32,608 nt of DNA from an uncultured Eubacterium sp. (GCA_904395785.1 CAJFOG010000107.1:1-32608), one strand, 5' to 3'; positions 1 to 7,584 are shown, counted from the first letter of the stretch. Translations and numbers: made by a program. Notes: generated by a model from the sequence alone, not told the origin.

Positions 1-1
1 A

Positions 2-127
2 CAAATACAAGAGAAACAATATGATATAGGCTTAGGAAATGATGTAGTATATATCGGAATGGCACATCATCATAAAGATGTGGAAATCGTGTGGATGTAT
101 CATATGGAAAGAGAGGAAATAGGATGA
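2..127 (+). CDS. 3' end of an unidentified protein (partial)
   Basis: Frame 2 is open from the window edge to a TGA at 125-127 and encodes about 41 residues ending in MEREEIG. The start lies outside the window. The TGA overlaps the ATG of the next gene in an ATGA arrangement, which is typical of translationally coupled genes in one operon. The visible tail is hydrophilic, with a HHH run followed by KDVEIVW, and I recognise no family. It is too short to assign a function. The coupled overlap with a well-supported downstream gene is the main reason to believe it is coding. Confidence 0.6.
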   Translation, partial: QIQEKQYDIGLGNDVVYIGMAHHHKDVEIVWMYHMEREEIG

Positions 128-1755
128 AGAAAGGTTTAGGAGTTATTATTTATTTACTTTATATTGCAGGTTATTATTATGTTATGTTGCCGCCAATGAA
201 TTGGCATGCACCTGAGTTTTGGCAGTTTTTGGTATTTTGTTTATTACCACTACTTGTAGTTGCGTTTATGTTTGCGTTAGGAAAAGTAGGTTTAGAAAAA
301 TTTAAGTATAGAAACACAATTGTTTTAGAGAATAGCAAATGGAAAAGATTAGCACAAGTTAGTGGGGTAATGATTGTATGTATTTTTTTAATCCCAATGA
401 TTAGTGCAGGTATTACGAGTAGATTTTTTCATGCGAAAGAATATGCAACTCGTATAGAACCTAAAGAAGTAGATTTTACAGAAATTCCAGAAGTAGATTT
501 TACGAAAACACCAATTATTGATCGTGATAGTTCACAACGTCTTGGGGATAAGGTCATGGGAAATATGACAGAATGGGTCTCTCAATTTGATGTAAGTAGT
601 GAATATACACAAGTTTCTTACAAAGATAGTGTCTATCGTGTTACACCATTAACATATAATGGATTTATTAAATATTTTAAGAATAGAAAAGAAGGAATTC
701 CAGCATATATTACAGTAGATAGTACGAATGGACAAACATCTTTAGTAAAACTGCAAGATTTAGGGTTAGGTGGGATGAAATATGTACCTTCCGCAATGTT
801 TCATGAGAATTTGATGCGTCATTTACGTTTCAATTATCCTACTGAAATCTTTGGTTCCCCTTCATTTGAAGTAGATGAAGAAGGGCATCCTTGGTATATA
901 TGTACAACATATACGTATAAAGGTGTTGGAACGCAAAAAAAGGTAACAGGTGCTATATTCTTAGATCCAATTAGTGGTAAAAGTAAAAAATATGATGTTG
1001 GAGAAATACCTTCTTGGGCAGATCGCGTATATCCTGAATCTTTATTAGTTGAAGAATTAGATGATAATGGAAGTTTACAAGATGGATTTATTAACTCTAA
1101 GTTTGGACAGAATGGAGTAACTGTAACTTCCCAAGGTTATAATTATTTAGAAAAAGATGGAGATATTTGGTTATATAGTGGGATTACATCAGCAAATGCA
1201 GACGAATCAAATTTAGGATTTGTCTTAGTGAATATGCGTACTCATGAAGCTATGAAAATAAAAACAGCTGGTGCGAATGAAACAAGTGCGATGAAAAGTG
1301 CAGAAGCTGAAGTAAAAAACTATGGATATGCATCTACATTTCCATTGTTGATTAATGTAGAAGGTAATCCAGTATATTTAATGTCATTAAAAGATAATGG
1401 TTTAATTAAAATGTATGCGATGGTATCTGCGATTGATTATCAAAAAGTTGTGACAATTAATAGTGATGAACCTTTCACAGCATTAACAGATAAAATGTTA
1501 AGAGTACTAGGTGTTGAAGAAAAAGTAGAAGAAAAAAATACAGAAGAAAAAAAGATTCATGTGTCAGAAATTGAAACAGCAATTATTGATGGAAATACAT
1601 GGTATTATCTTAAGGATGAAGATGATAAAGTATACAAATGTAAATTAACTTCTAATACGGAAAATTCTTTGGTATTTCTAAAGGTAAAAACTGATGTGAA
1701 GATTCGTTATGTATCATCAGATGGTATACAAGAAATTATACAATTTATACAATAG
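124..1755 (+). CDS. Conserved membrane-anchored protein with large extracytoplasmic region
   Basis: This 543-residue protein has three hydrophobic segments near the N-terminus, at roughly residues 4-24, 33-54 and 78-100. About 440 mostly polar residues follow, presumably outside the membrane. The ORF track begins at a GTG at 91, but ATG 124 is preferred: it follows GAGAGGAAATAGG and overlaps the stop of the preceding ORF. Segments such as GIPAYITVD, FGQNGV, DESNLGFVLVN and GLIKMYAMV resemble, from memory, a Firmicutes family often loosely labelled CvpA-like or hypothetical. No catalytic motif is evident. The C-terminal 60 residues follow a Glu/Lys-rich linker (EEKVEEKNTEEKK) and look like a separate small domain. 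A terminator follows directly. The function is unknown; an envelope role is inferred from topology only. Confidence 0.85.
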   Translation: MKKGLGVIIYLLYIAGYYYVMLPPMNWHAPEFWQFLVFCLLPLLVVAFMFALGKVGLEKFKYRNTIVLENSKWKRLAQVSGVMIVCIFLIPMISAGITSRFFHAKEYATRIEPKEVDFTEIPEVDFTKTPIIDRDSSQRLGDKVMGNMTEWVSQFDVSSEYTQVSYKDSVYRVTPLTYNGFIKYFKNRKEGIPAYITVDSTNGQTSLVKLQDLGLGGMKYVPSAMFHENLMRHLRFNYPTEIFGSPSFEVDEEGHPWYICTTYTYKGVGTQKKVTGAIFLDPISGKSKKYDVGEIPSWADRVYPESLLVEELDDNGSLQDGFINSKFGQNGVTVTSQGYNYLEKDGDIWLYSGITSANADESNLGFVLVNMRTHEAMKIKTAGANETSAMKSAEAEVKNYGYASTFPLLINVEGNPVYLMSLKDNGLIKMYAMVSAIDYQKVVTINSDEPFTALTDKMLRVLGVEEKVEEKNTEEKKIHVSEIETAIIDGNTWYYLKDEDDKVYKCKLTSNTENSLVFLKVKTDVKIRYVSSDGIQEIIQFIQ

Positions 1756-1777
1756 GATGTAATTTGCATCCTTTTTT
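1755..1777 (+). terminator. Rho-independent terminator after the membrane protein gene
   Basis: GGATGT and GCATCC form a six-pair stem, with one G-U pair, around an AATTT loop, followed by six T. The stem begins at the last base of the stop codon. The hairpin is small but well placed, and it separates this gene from the MerR promoter. Confidence 0.75.
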
Positions 1778-1788
1778 ATAAAAAATAC

Positions 1789-1819
1789 TTGACTTGGAGT
1801 TTACTTCAAGAGTTACAAT
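1789..1819 (+). promoter_or_regulatory. MerR-type promoter with 19-bp spacer and operator dyad
   Basis: The -35 is TTGACT (1789-1794) and the -10 is TACAAT (1814-1819), separated by 19 bp rather than 17. Much of the spacer is an 18-bp dyad, CTTGGAGTTTACTTCAAG (1793-1810), perfect apart from one mismatched pair. An overlong spacer holding a palindrome is the hallmark of promoters that MerR-family activators untwist. The dyad resembles operators known for AdhR/NmlR-type members. The promoter reads into the merR gene and the DXS-like gene, so autoregulation is expected. Confidence 0.85.
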
Positions 1820-1839
1820 ATGAGCAAGAGGTGATTTGT

Positions 1840-2217
1840 TTGACAATAAAAGAAGTAAGTGAGATGTTTCAAGTTTCACAAGATACACTTCGCTATTATG
1901 AACGTGTAGGAATGATACCCAGCGTATCTCGAACTGTTACAGGTATACGTGATTATCAAGAAGAAGATATCCAATGGGTAGAAATGGCAATTTGTATGCG
2001 TAATGCTGGCTTGCCTATAGAAGGAATTATAGAGTATGTACGTTTATTCCAAATGGGTGATACAACTTTTAAGGCGAGATTAGAATTATTAAAAGAACAA
2101 AGAAATCATCTTGAAAAACAAAAACAACAAATAGAAACAATGGTAAAACGCTTAGACTTTAAGATTCAAAGGTATGAGCGAGCAGTAAAAACAGGTATAT
2201 TAAGTTGGGAGGAATAA
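1840..2217 (+). CDS. MerR-family transcriptional regulator, AdhR/NmlR-like
   Basis: This 125-residue regulator has an N-terminal winged helix-turn-helix (TIKEVSEMFQVSQDTLRYYERVG) and a C-terminal coiled coil (LKEQRNHLEKQKQQIE) that would form the dimer. The ORF track starts at TTG 1789, but that codon is the promoter -35. TTG 1840 is preferred, seven bases after AGAGGTG. A Cys in the AICMRNAGLP segment sits where AdhR and NmlR, from memory, carry a redox- or aldehyde-sensitive Cys; this is an inference. There is no C-terminal metal-binding Cys cluster. The next gene starts 2 nt after the stop, with its ribosome binding site inside merR, so the DXS-like enzyme is the likely target alongside autoregulation. 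The inducer is unknown. Confidence 0.88.
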   Translation: MTIKEVSEMFQVSQDTLRYYERVGMIPSVSRTVTGIRDYQEEDIQWVEMAICMRNAGLPIEGIIEYVRLFQMGDTTFKARLELLKEQRNHLEKQKQQIETMVKRLDFKIQRYERAVKTGILSWEE

Positions 2218-2219
2218 CT

Positions 2220-3974
2220 ATGGTATTAGAAATAATACAAGGACCTAGTGATGTAAAGAAATTAGCAAAAGAACAAAGATTAACATTGGCAAATGAAATT
2301 AGAAGTGCATTATTGAAAAAATTGAGTAAACAAGGAGGACATTTTGGTCCAAACTTTGGATTTGTAGAGGCAACAATAGCTTTACATTATGTATTTGATT
2401 CTCCAAAAGATAAGATTGTATTTGATGTTTCTCATCAATGTTATCCACATAAAATGTTAACGGGAAGAAAAGATGCATTTTTATATGAAGCACATTATCA
2501 TGATGTTTCCGGATACACAAATCCATTAGAAAGTGAACACGATCATTTTACAGTAGGACATACTTCCACTTCCATTAGTTTAGCATGTGGATTGGCAAAA
2601 GCTAGAGATGTAAAGCAGGGAGAAGGTAATGTGATTGCGATTATTGGAGATGGATCATTAAGTGGTGGAGAAGCGTTAGAAGGCTTAAATGTAGCAGCAG
2701 AATTAAATAGCAATATCATCATTGTGGTGAATGATAATGATATGTCTATTGCGGAAAACCATGGTGGTATGTATCGTAATTTAAAACGGTTACGTGATAC
2801 AAATGGCAGTGCATCATGTAACCTATTTAAAGCAATGGGACTAGACTATGTATTTGTGGATGATGGTAATGATGTGGAAAAACTTATTACAGTATTTCAA
2901 CAAGTGAAAGATACAAATAAACCTATTGTAGTACACATTGTAACAGAAAAAGGGAAAGGGTATCAGCCAGCAATAGAAAATAAGGAGCCATGGCATTATT
3001 GTGCGCCATTTGATATAAAAACAGGTGCATCTATCATAAAAACTAATATAGAAAGTTATAACGATCTTACAGGTAAATTTTTATTAGAAAAAATGAAACA
3101 AGATACAAGTATTGTTGCGATTACTGCAGGAACACCAACAGTCATGGGGTTTGTGGAAAAATTACGAAATGAGGCTGGTAATCAATTTGTAGATGTAGGA
3201 ATTGCGGAAGAAACAGCTGTTGCCATGGCTTCAGGAATAGCGAAAAATGGTGGAAAGCCTGTATTTGGTGTATATAGTACATTTATTCAAAGATCATATG
3301 ATCAAATATCACATGATGTATGTATTAATCAAAGTGCAGTAACAATTCCGGTATTTGCAGGTTCTATTTATGGAATGAGAGATGTTACACATTTAGGAAT
3401 TTATGATATTGCGATGTTGTCGAATATTCCTAACCTTGTATATCTAGCACCAGTTAGTAAAGAAGAATATTTGGCAATGTTAGATTGGAGTATTGAACAA
3501 ACACAATATCCAGTCGCAATTCGTGTGCCAGGTGGTAAGATGATTTCCACTGGAAAACAAGTGACAAAAGATTTTAGTCAATTAAACACCTATGAGATTG
3601 TGGAAAAAGGTAGTAAAGTAGCAATACTTGGATTAGGAAGTTTTTATCCATTAGCTGAAAAAGTAAAAATGATGTTACAAGAAACATTAAAAATAGAGGC
3701 AACACTTATTAATCCACAGTATATTACAGGAATAGATGAACAAGTATTAACAGCTTTAAAAGACAATCATGATCTTGTGATTACGTTAGAAGATGGTATA
3801 TTAGATGGTGGATTTGGAGAGAAAATAACACGTTTTTATGGTACTAGTGAGATGAAGGTTTTAAATTATGGATTTAAAAAGGAGTTTTTAGATCGTTTTG
3901 ATTTAAATGAAGTATTACTTGCGAATCGTTTAAAAGAAGAACTTATTGTAGAAGATGTGAAAGCTATTTTATAA
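2220..3974 (+). CDS. 1-deoxy-D-xylulose-5-phosphate synthase family protein (divergent DXS/transketolase-like)
   Basis: This 584-residue thiamine-diphosphate enzyme belongs to the DXS family, which condenses pyruvate with glyceraldehyde 3-phosphate to give DXP for isoprenoids, thiamine and pyridoxal. Visible features are the DXS-like HQCYPHKMLTGRK, the ThDP motif GDGSLSGGEALEGLN near residue 142 ending in NDNDMSIAEN, and the catalytic-Glu region GIAEETAV near 327. It is shorter than typical DXS (about 620). Two motifs differ: the usual DRAG...GPTH region is AGSIYGMRDVTH, and the usual RYPRG is RVPGG. Arg residues in those motifs are linked to acceptor phosphate binding, so the acceptor may differ. 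ATG 2220 follows GGGAGG; the ORF track's TTG 2205 lies upstream of that site. It is co-transcribed with merR. It may be a paralogue rather than the housekeeping dxs. Confidence 0.85.
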   Translation: MVLEIIQGPSDVKKLAKEQRLTLANEIRSALLKKLSKQGGHFGPNFGFVEATIALHYVFDSPKDKIVFDVSHQCYPHKMLTGRKDAFLYEAHYHDVSGYTNPLESEHDHFTVGHTSTSISLACGLAKARDVKQGEGNVIAIIGDGSLSGGEALEGLNVAAELNSNIIIVVNDNDMSIAENHGGMYRNLKRLRDTNGSASCNLFKAMGLDYVFVDDGNDVEKLITVFQQVKDTNKPIVVHIVTEKGKGYQPAIENKEPWHYCAPFDIKTGASIIKTNIESYNDLTGKFLLEKMKQDTSIVAITAGTPTVMGFVEKLRNEAGNQFVDVGIAEETAVAMASGIAKNGGKPVFGVYSTFIQRSYDQISHDVCINQSAVTIPVFAGSIYGMRDVTHLGIYDIAMLSNIPNLVYLAPVSKEEYLAMLDWSIEQTQYPVAIRVPGGKMISTGKQVTKDFSQLNTYEIVEKGSKVAILGLGSFYPLAEKVKMMLQETLKIEATLINPQYITGIDEQVLTALKDNHDLVITLEDGILDGGFGEKITRFYGTSEMKVLNYGFKKEFLDRFDLNEVLLANRLKEELIVEDVKAIL

Positions 3975-3978
3975 AATG

Positions 3979-4013
3979 AAAAAACATGACAGTGTATATC
4001 TGTTATGTTTTTT
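3979..4013. terminator. Bidirectional terminator between convergent genes
   Basis: AAAAAACATGACAG pairs with CTGTTATGTTTTTT (one G-U) around a TGTATAT loop. With A and T tracts on opposite flanks it can end both the plus-strand DXS-like transcript and the minus-strand DUF5662 transcript. It overlaps the last codons of the latter. Confidence 0.85.
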
Positions 4014-4557
4014 CGTGTGATGTATTATGTTTTTTGATAAGTTTTTTCATATAAGATAATAAGTTTTGTTCACCATGTTCTTGTAGGTATTCTAGTAAAT
4101 GTTGTGTTAGTTGTTTGGTATTAGGATGCATTGTCACATAGCGACCTTCGTTATGAAAGTATTGTAAGGGTGCTCCATCATGGTAGTTATCTTTTAAATA
4201 TGTTTTACTAGCTGCAATACGGTCACAAATCATTTCCGCAACATAGCGTATTGGCATTTGAATAGGGGTTACCCCTTGTTTGGTATGATCAATCCAATAT
4301 TCCCAATGATGTTTATTTCTCCCTTTATGGTGTAGCCATCCTTCTGAATAGCCTTTTACTTCCTTTTCTTTACTAATAGGACTACGATATCCTTGATAGT
4401 ATTTTACGCCAGGAATAAATTCAATCAAACTATACTTTGATAAGTCATGAAGAATCCCTTGTTTATACAACCCACATTGAAAACATAAACGCATAACACG
4501 ATATTTATGTATTGTGATGGTTAAGAAATGAGATATAAGATTATGCATCATCATCAT
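4003..4557 (-). CDS. DUF5662 family protein
   Basis: This is a 184-residue soluble protein. GILHDLSKYSLIEF near residues 34-47, the spaced HHKGRNKHHWEYW segment and CDRIAASKTYLKDNY match, from memory, the DUF5662 family of Firmicutes. The His/Asp pattern (HDLSK, HHWEYW) suggests an all-helical, HD-like metal-binding fold, but no activity is established. The start is ambiguous. Four ATG codons stand in a row, and the ribosome binding site AGAAAGG touches the first one, so the third or fourth (4551 or 4548) is better spaced than 4557. It is a single-gene unit converging on the DXS-like gene. No convincing promoter was picked out upstream. Confidence 0.8.
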   Translation of the reverse strand: MMMMHNLISHFLTITIHKYRVMRLCFQCGLYKQGILHDLSKYSLIEFIPGVKYYQGYRSPISKEKEVKGYSEGWLHHKGRNKHHWEYWIDHTKQGVTPIQMPIRYVAEMICDRIAASKTYLKDNYHDGAPLQYFHNEGRYVTMHPNTKQLTQHLLEYLQEHGEQNLLSYMKKLIKKHNTSHEKT

Positions 4558-4652
4558 CCTTTCTATCTTCTAGACATGATTGTATCAAAAATTATAATAA
4601 AATTCACGTATTGTTCATATGAAAATCACAAAAGTGGTGTATAGTAATATCA

Positions 4653-4760
4653 TCAAGTGATGAGTACGTTTCCCCATCCCTATAAATAAAACAGCTATGA
4701 ATTATTTTTTTATTCTCATCACTTGAGGGGTTCTTGTATACTAGATACAAGAACTTTTTT
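4653..4760 (+). ncRNA. Candidate structured small RNA (unassigned)
   Basis: A perfect 12-bp inverted repeat (TCAAGTGATGAG 4653-4664 with CTCATCACTTGA 4715-4726) encloses a 50-nt loop. CCCC in the loop (4672-4675) can pair with GGGG immediately 3' of the stem (4727-4730), giving a possible pseudoknot. A strong terminator follows at once. A TATAGT (4640-4645) is a possible -10, but no good -35 is seen. The map gene has its own promoter downstream of the terminator, so this looks like a free-standing RNA of about 110 nt. A terminating riboswitch is less likely. I could not match it to a known RNA class. Confidence 0.5.
4730..4760 (+). terminator. Strong terminator ending the candidate RNA
   Basis: GTTCTTGTAT and ATACAAGAAC form a perfect 10-bp stem with an ACTAG loop, followed by six T. 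It isolates the upstream structured element from the map promoter. Confidence 0.88.
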
Positions 4761-4784
4761 ATTATATAATGAAATGGTAGGATG

Positions 4785-4814
4785 TTAGACTTCTATGAAA
4801 AAAAATGATATACT
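4785..4814 (+). promoter_or_regulatory. Promoter of map
   Basis: TTAGAC (4785-4790), an 18-bp spacer and TATACT (4809-4814), the last preceded by TGA as in an extended -10. The ATG used by the ORF track (4795) lies inside this promoter, which argues for the TTG start at 4837. Confidence 0.65.
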
Positions 4815-4836
4815 TAAACAAAGTGAGGTGTTTACA

Positions 4837-5706
4837 TTGGAAATAGGTAGAAATTCAAAATGTTGGTGTGGAAGTGGAAAAAAATATAAACAGTGTCATG
4901 CACGCTTTGATGATAAATATAATCGTTTATTAAGGGAAGGAAAGATTATGCCTAATCGTTCTTTAATCAAAAATGAGCAACAAATTGAAGCAATTCGTAA
5001 AAGTGCACGTATTAATACAGGAGTATTAGATTATGTAGCACAACATATTCGTGTAGGGATGTCAACGTTAGATATTGATACACTTGTGCATGAGTATACT
5101 GTTTCTCATCATGCAATTCCTGCTCCTTTAAACTATCATGGATTCCCTAATAGTTGTTGTACATCTGTAAATGAAGAAGTATGCCATGGAATCCCTTCAA
5201 AAGATTGTATATTAAAAGAAGGGGATATTGTGAATGTGGATGTTTCTACGATATTAGATGGATACTTTTCAGATGCATCACGTATGTTTATGATTGGAGA
5301 AGTTAGTGATAAAGCTAAAAAATTAGTAGAAGTAACTAAAGAGTGCTTAGAAATAGGAATTGCAGCAGTAAAACCTTGGGGGCATCTTGGTGATATTGGA
5401 GCAGCTATTCAAGAACATGCGCATAAACATGGATATAGTGTTGTGATTGACTTTGCAGGGCATGGAATAGGTTTAGAATTTCATGAGGATCCAGTTGTTT
5501 CTCATGTTGGGCAAAAAGGTAGAGGAATGGTATTAGTACCAGGAATGGTATTTACAATTGAACCAATGATCAATGAAGGTACTCATCATGTGTATGTGGA
5601 TAAAAAGAATGGATGGACTGCACGTACCAAAGATGGTAAATTATCTGCTCAATGGGAGCATCAAATATTAGTTACCGAAACAGGTATTGAGATTTTAAGT
5701 CATTAA
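4837..5706 (+). CDS. map: Methionine aminopeptidase type I with N-terminal SEC-C zinc motif
   Basis: This enzyme removes the initiator Met from nascent proteins. At 289 residues it is longer than minimal type I enzymes (about 250) because of an N-terminal SEC-C motif (CWCGSGKKYKQCH), which binds zinc and may contact the ribosome or other partners. The pita-bread metal ligands are visible: Asp in NVDVS, Asp in YFSDASRMF, His in GHGIG, Glu in FTIEPM and Glu in QWEHQIL. HGIPS supplies the catalytic His region. TTG 4837 is chosen because GAGGTG lies six bases upstream and the resulting N-terminus, MEIGRNSKCWCGSG, matches family members. It is monocistronic, with its own promoter and terminator. 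Confidence 0.95.
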   Translation: MEIGRNSKCWCGSGKKYKQCHARFDDKYNRLLREGKIMPNRSLIKNEQQIEAIRKSARINTGVLDYVAQHIRVGMSTLDIDTLVHEYTVSHHAIPAPLNYHGFPNSCCTSVNEEVCHGIPSKDCILKEGDIVNVDVSTILDGYFSDASRMFMIGEVSDKAKKLVEVTKECLEIGIAAVKPWGHLGDIGAAIQEHAHKHGYSVVIDFAGHGIGLEFHEDPVVSHVGQKGRGMVLVPGMVFTIEPMINEGTHHVYVDKKNGWTARTKDGKLSAQWEHQILVTETGIEILSH

Positions 5707-5710
5707 TATA

Positions 5711-5756
5711 AGTGGTTATTAAAATTTGATTTTAAATTTTTATAACCGCTTTTTTT
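5711..5756 (+). terminator. Terminator after map
   Basis: AGTGGTTAT pairs with ATAACCGCT (one G-U). An AT-rich inner extension (TTAAAATTT with AAATTTTT) caps the stem, and a T tract follows. Confidence 0.82.
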
Positions 5757-5813
5757 CTGAAAAGACATGATAAGAAGATAAATAGGAAAATCCCTAATTT
5801 TTAAGTGGTTATA

Positions 5814-5842
5814 TTGTGTTTCGTATGCGTATATGGTATCAT
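5814..5842 (+). promoter_or_regulatory. Promoter of the PAS-GGDEF gene
   Basis: TTGTGT (5814-5819), a 17-bp spacer and TATCAT (5837-5842) with a TGG extended -10. It overlaps the start of the ORF-track ORF (5816), so translation must begin downstream, at 5873. Confidence 0.6.
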
Positions 5843-5872
5843 AATACATATAGTAAAGTGAGAGAGGTTTGT

Positions 5873-7069
5873 ATGAAAAAGTTACAATTAGATAGCAAAA
5901 TCAATGATATTCTAAATTGTATTCATGCAGGTGTATTGTATTGTGAAAATGATGAGCATTCTACAATTTTATATGCGAATGATTATTTTTATACGATTGT
6001 AGGATATAGCAAAGAAGAAATACAGACACTTTTTCAAAACCGATTTGCGGATATGGTAATTGATGATGTATCTGAAATATTAGTAGATGTTGCAGCATCA
6101 ATAGAGCGTGGAGAAGATTTAGATTTTGAGTTTAGAATGCGCCATAAAGATGGTAGAGAAATTTGGATTCATGATACAGCACGATATGACAAAGAAACAA
6201 ATTGTTTTTATGTAACAATTATGGATATTACGTATATGAAACAGATGGAATATGAAAAAGAACGATTACATCAATATTTGGAGTATTTACCAAACAAAAT
6301 CGTAATTTCAGATGTACATGGTGAAATATCATATAAAAATAGCCAAGCAAGACAATGTTCCTATTTTGACCCATCCGCAAAATATATTCATGATTTAGTA
6401 GATAAACATATTATAGGAATAAAATTCGAAGATGCGCTCAATATTACAAAATTAGGTCAAAATGCAACATATGAAACGAGATTTAAAAATGAAAGTGGAT
6501 TTATAGGACATGATTTAAATTATCTGGTACCAATATACGATAAACAAAGTAAGCAATTAAATTATATGCAGGTAAGTGAAAACTTGATTTCCAATAGTGA
6601 TACATTGACAAAGTTTCCTGCAAGAGGAATGTTTGAAAAGTATTATGAAAAATTAATGGGATATGAGGAACTAGATAATGTACATTTATGTATTATAGAT
6701 ATTGATGATTTTAAGAATATTAATGATTCATATGGGCATTTAATTGGTGATTACGCGATAATTCATACGGCGAATAAACTAGCAAATATCATGGACCCTA
6801 AAGATTATATTTGTCGATTTGGAGGCGATGAATTTTTGTTCTTGATGGTTGGGAAAGATATTGCATGTGTAAAGCATAAATTACAACGTTTTATGGAACA
6901 AGGTGTAATGGATATACATGGTCAAGTTGTTCATATATCTTATAGTATTGGTATTGCCAGCACAAATTGTAAACGAATTACATATCAGAAATTGTTACAA
7001 GAAGCAGATGATATGTTATATAGAGTAAAAGAAAGCGGGAAAGGTAGAATTCTTTCTTGTGGTGATTAA
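5873..7069 (+). CDS. PAS domain diguanylate cyclase (GGDEF)
   Basis: This 398-residue soluble protein is predicted to make cyclic di-GMP from two GTP. Residues about 15-125 form a PAS sensor of PAS_3 type (TIVGYSKEEI, RMRHKDGREIWIHDTA, MDITYMKQME). Residues about 130-235 look like a second, weaker PAS-like unit. The GGDEF domain (about 245-395) has IDIDDFKNINDSYGHLIGD and an intact RFGGDEF near residue 316, so it should be active. The inhibitory RxxD position reads DPKD, so canonical product feedback is unlikely. No membrane segment is seen. ATG 5873 follows AGAGAGG; the upstream start codons lie in the promoter. It is monocistronic. The PAS ligand is unknown. Confidence 0.92.
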   Translation: MKKLQLDSKINDILNCIHAGVLYCENDEHSTILYANDYFYTIVGYSKEEIQTLFQNRFADMVIDDVSEILVDVAASIERGEDLDFEFRMRHKDGREIWIHDTARYDKETNCFYVTIMDITYMKQMEYEKERLHQYLEYLPNKIVISDVHGEISYKNSQARQCSYFDPSAKYIHDLVDKHIIGIKFEDALNITKLGQNATYETRFKNESGFIGHDLNYLVPIYDKQSKQLNYMQVSENLISNSDTLTKFPARGMFEKYYEKLMGYEELDNVHLCIIDIDDFKNINDSYGHLIGDYAIIHTANKLANIMDPKDYICRFGGDEFLFLMVGKDIACVKHKLQRFMEQGVMDIHGQVVHISYSIGIASTNCKRITYQKLLQEADDMLYRVKESGKGRILSCGD

Positions 7070-7071
7070 AG

Positions 7072-7099
7072 AACTGTCAATGGTATATTGACAGTTTTT
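7072..7099 (+). terminator. Terminator after the PAS-GGDEF gene
   Basis: AACTGTCAAT and ATTGACAGTT form a perfect 10-bp stem with a GGTAT loop, followed by T residues. Its 3' arm contains TTGACA, reused as the -35 of the next promoter. Confidence 0.85.
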
Positions 7100-7115
7100 C
7101 TATATAAGGTATACT
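7088..7115 (+). promoter_or_regulatory. Promoter of the dtd-folD operon
   Basis: Consensus -35 TTGACA (7088-7093), a 16-bp spacer and TATACT (7110-7115). The -35 lies within the 3' arm of the preceding terminator, so the two signals overlap physically. Confidence 0.75.
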
Positions 7116-7137
7116 TAAACGTAAACGAGGTGATTAG

Positions 7138-7584
7138 ATGAGAGTTGTTGTACAAAGAGTGAAATATGCACAAGTTTTTGTAGATCAAGAGTGTGTAGGA
7201 TCAATCCAAGAAGGATTATTATTACTTGTAGGAATATCAAATACAGATGATGAAAGTATAATAAAAAAAGTCGCAAAAAAATGTGTAGAAATGCGTATTT
7301 TTAATGATGAAGATGGAAAGATGAATATTGGAGTGAAAGATGTGTCTAATCAAGTCTTATCGATTAGTCAGTTCACATTATATGGGGATGTAAAAAAAGG
7401 AAAACGTCCTAATTTTATGCAAGCAGCTAAGGCAGAAGTGGCAAAATCTATGTATGATAAGTTTAATGAACAGTTAAGAAGTCATGGAGTACATGTGGAA
7501 ACAGGAATGTTTCAAGCAGATATGCAAGTAGAATTATTAAATGATGGTCCTGTCACAATGATCATTGACAGTGATTTACTGTAA
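7138..7584 (+). CDS. dtd: D-aminoacyl-tRNA deacylase
   Basis: This enzyme hydrolyses D-aminoacyl-tRNAs, and also glycine mischarged on tRNA-Ala, protecting translation from the wrong chirality. It is 148 residues, the normal family length, and starts with the typical MRVVVQRV. The two signature motifs are present: [10 protein letters not shown] near residue 80 and the Gly-cis-Pro motif NDGPVT near 137, which together form the chiral pocket at the dimer interface. ATG 7138 follows AACGAGGTGAT. It is first in an operon and folD begins 11 nt after its stop. In many Firmicutes dtd follows the (p)ppGpp synthetase gene; here it follows an unrelated diguanylate cyclase instead. Confidence 0.97.
   Translation: MRVVVQRVKYAQVFVDQECVGSIQEGLLLLVGISNTDDESIIKKVAKKCVEMRIFNDEDGKMNIGVKDVSNQVLSISQFTLYGDVKKGKRPNFMQAAKAEVAKSMYDKFNEQLRSHGVHVETGMFQADMQVELLNDGPVTMIIDSDLL

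Noticed and set aside
1789-1839. ORF-track N-terminal extension of the MerR gene (MTWSLLQELQYEQEVIC).
   Set aside because: Its first codon is the promoter -35; the whole extension is promoter and ribosome binding site.
4697-4726. Nine-codon ORF (MNYFFILIT) inside the candidate RNA, resembling an attenuation leader peptide.
   Set aside because: No ribosome binding site precedes it, its end is simply the right arm of the stem, and the downstream gene has its own promoter after the terminator.
5710-5812. Repeated 10-mer AAGTGGTTAT (5710-5719 and 5803-5812) around the map terminator.
   Set aside because: A single AT-rich 10-mer pair with no consistent partner structure; probably chance.
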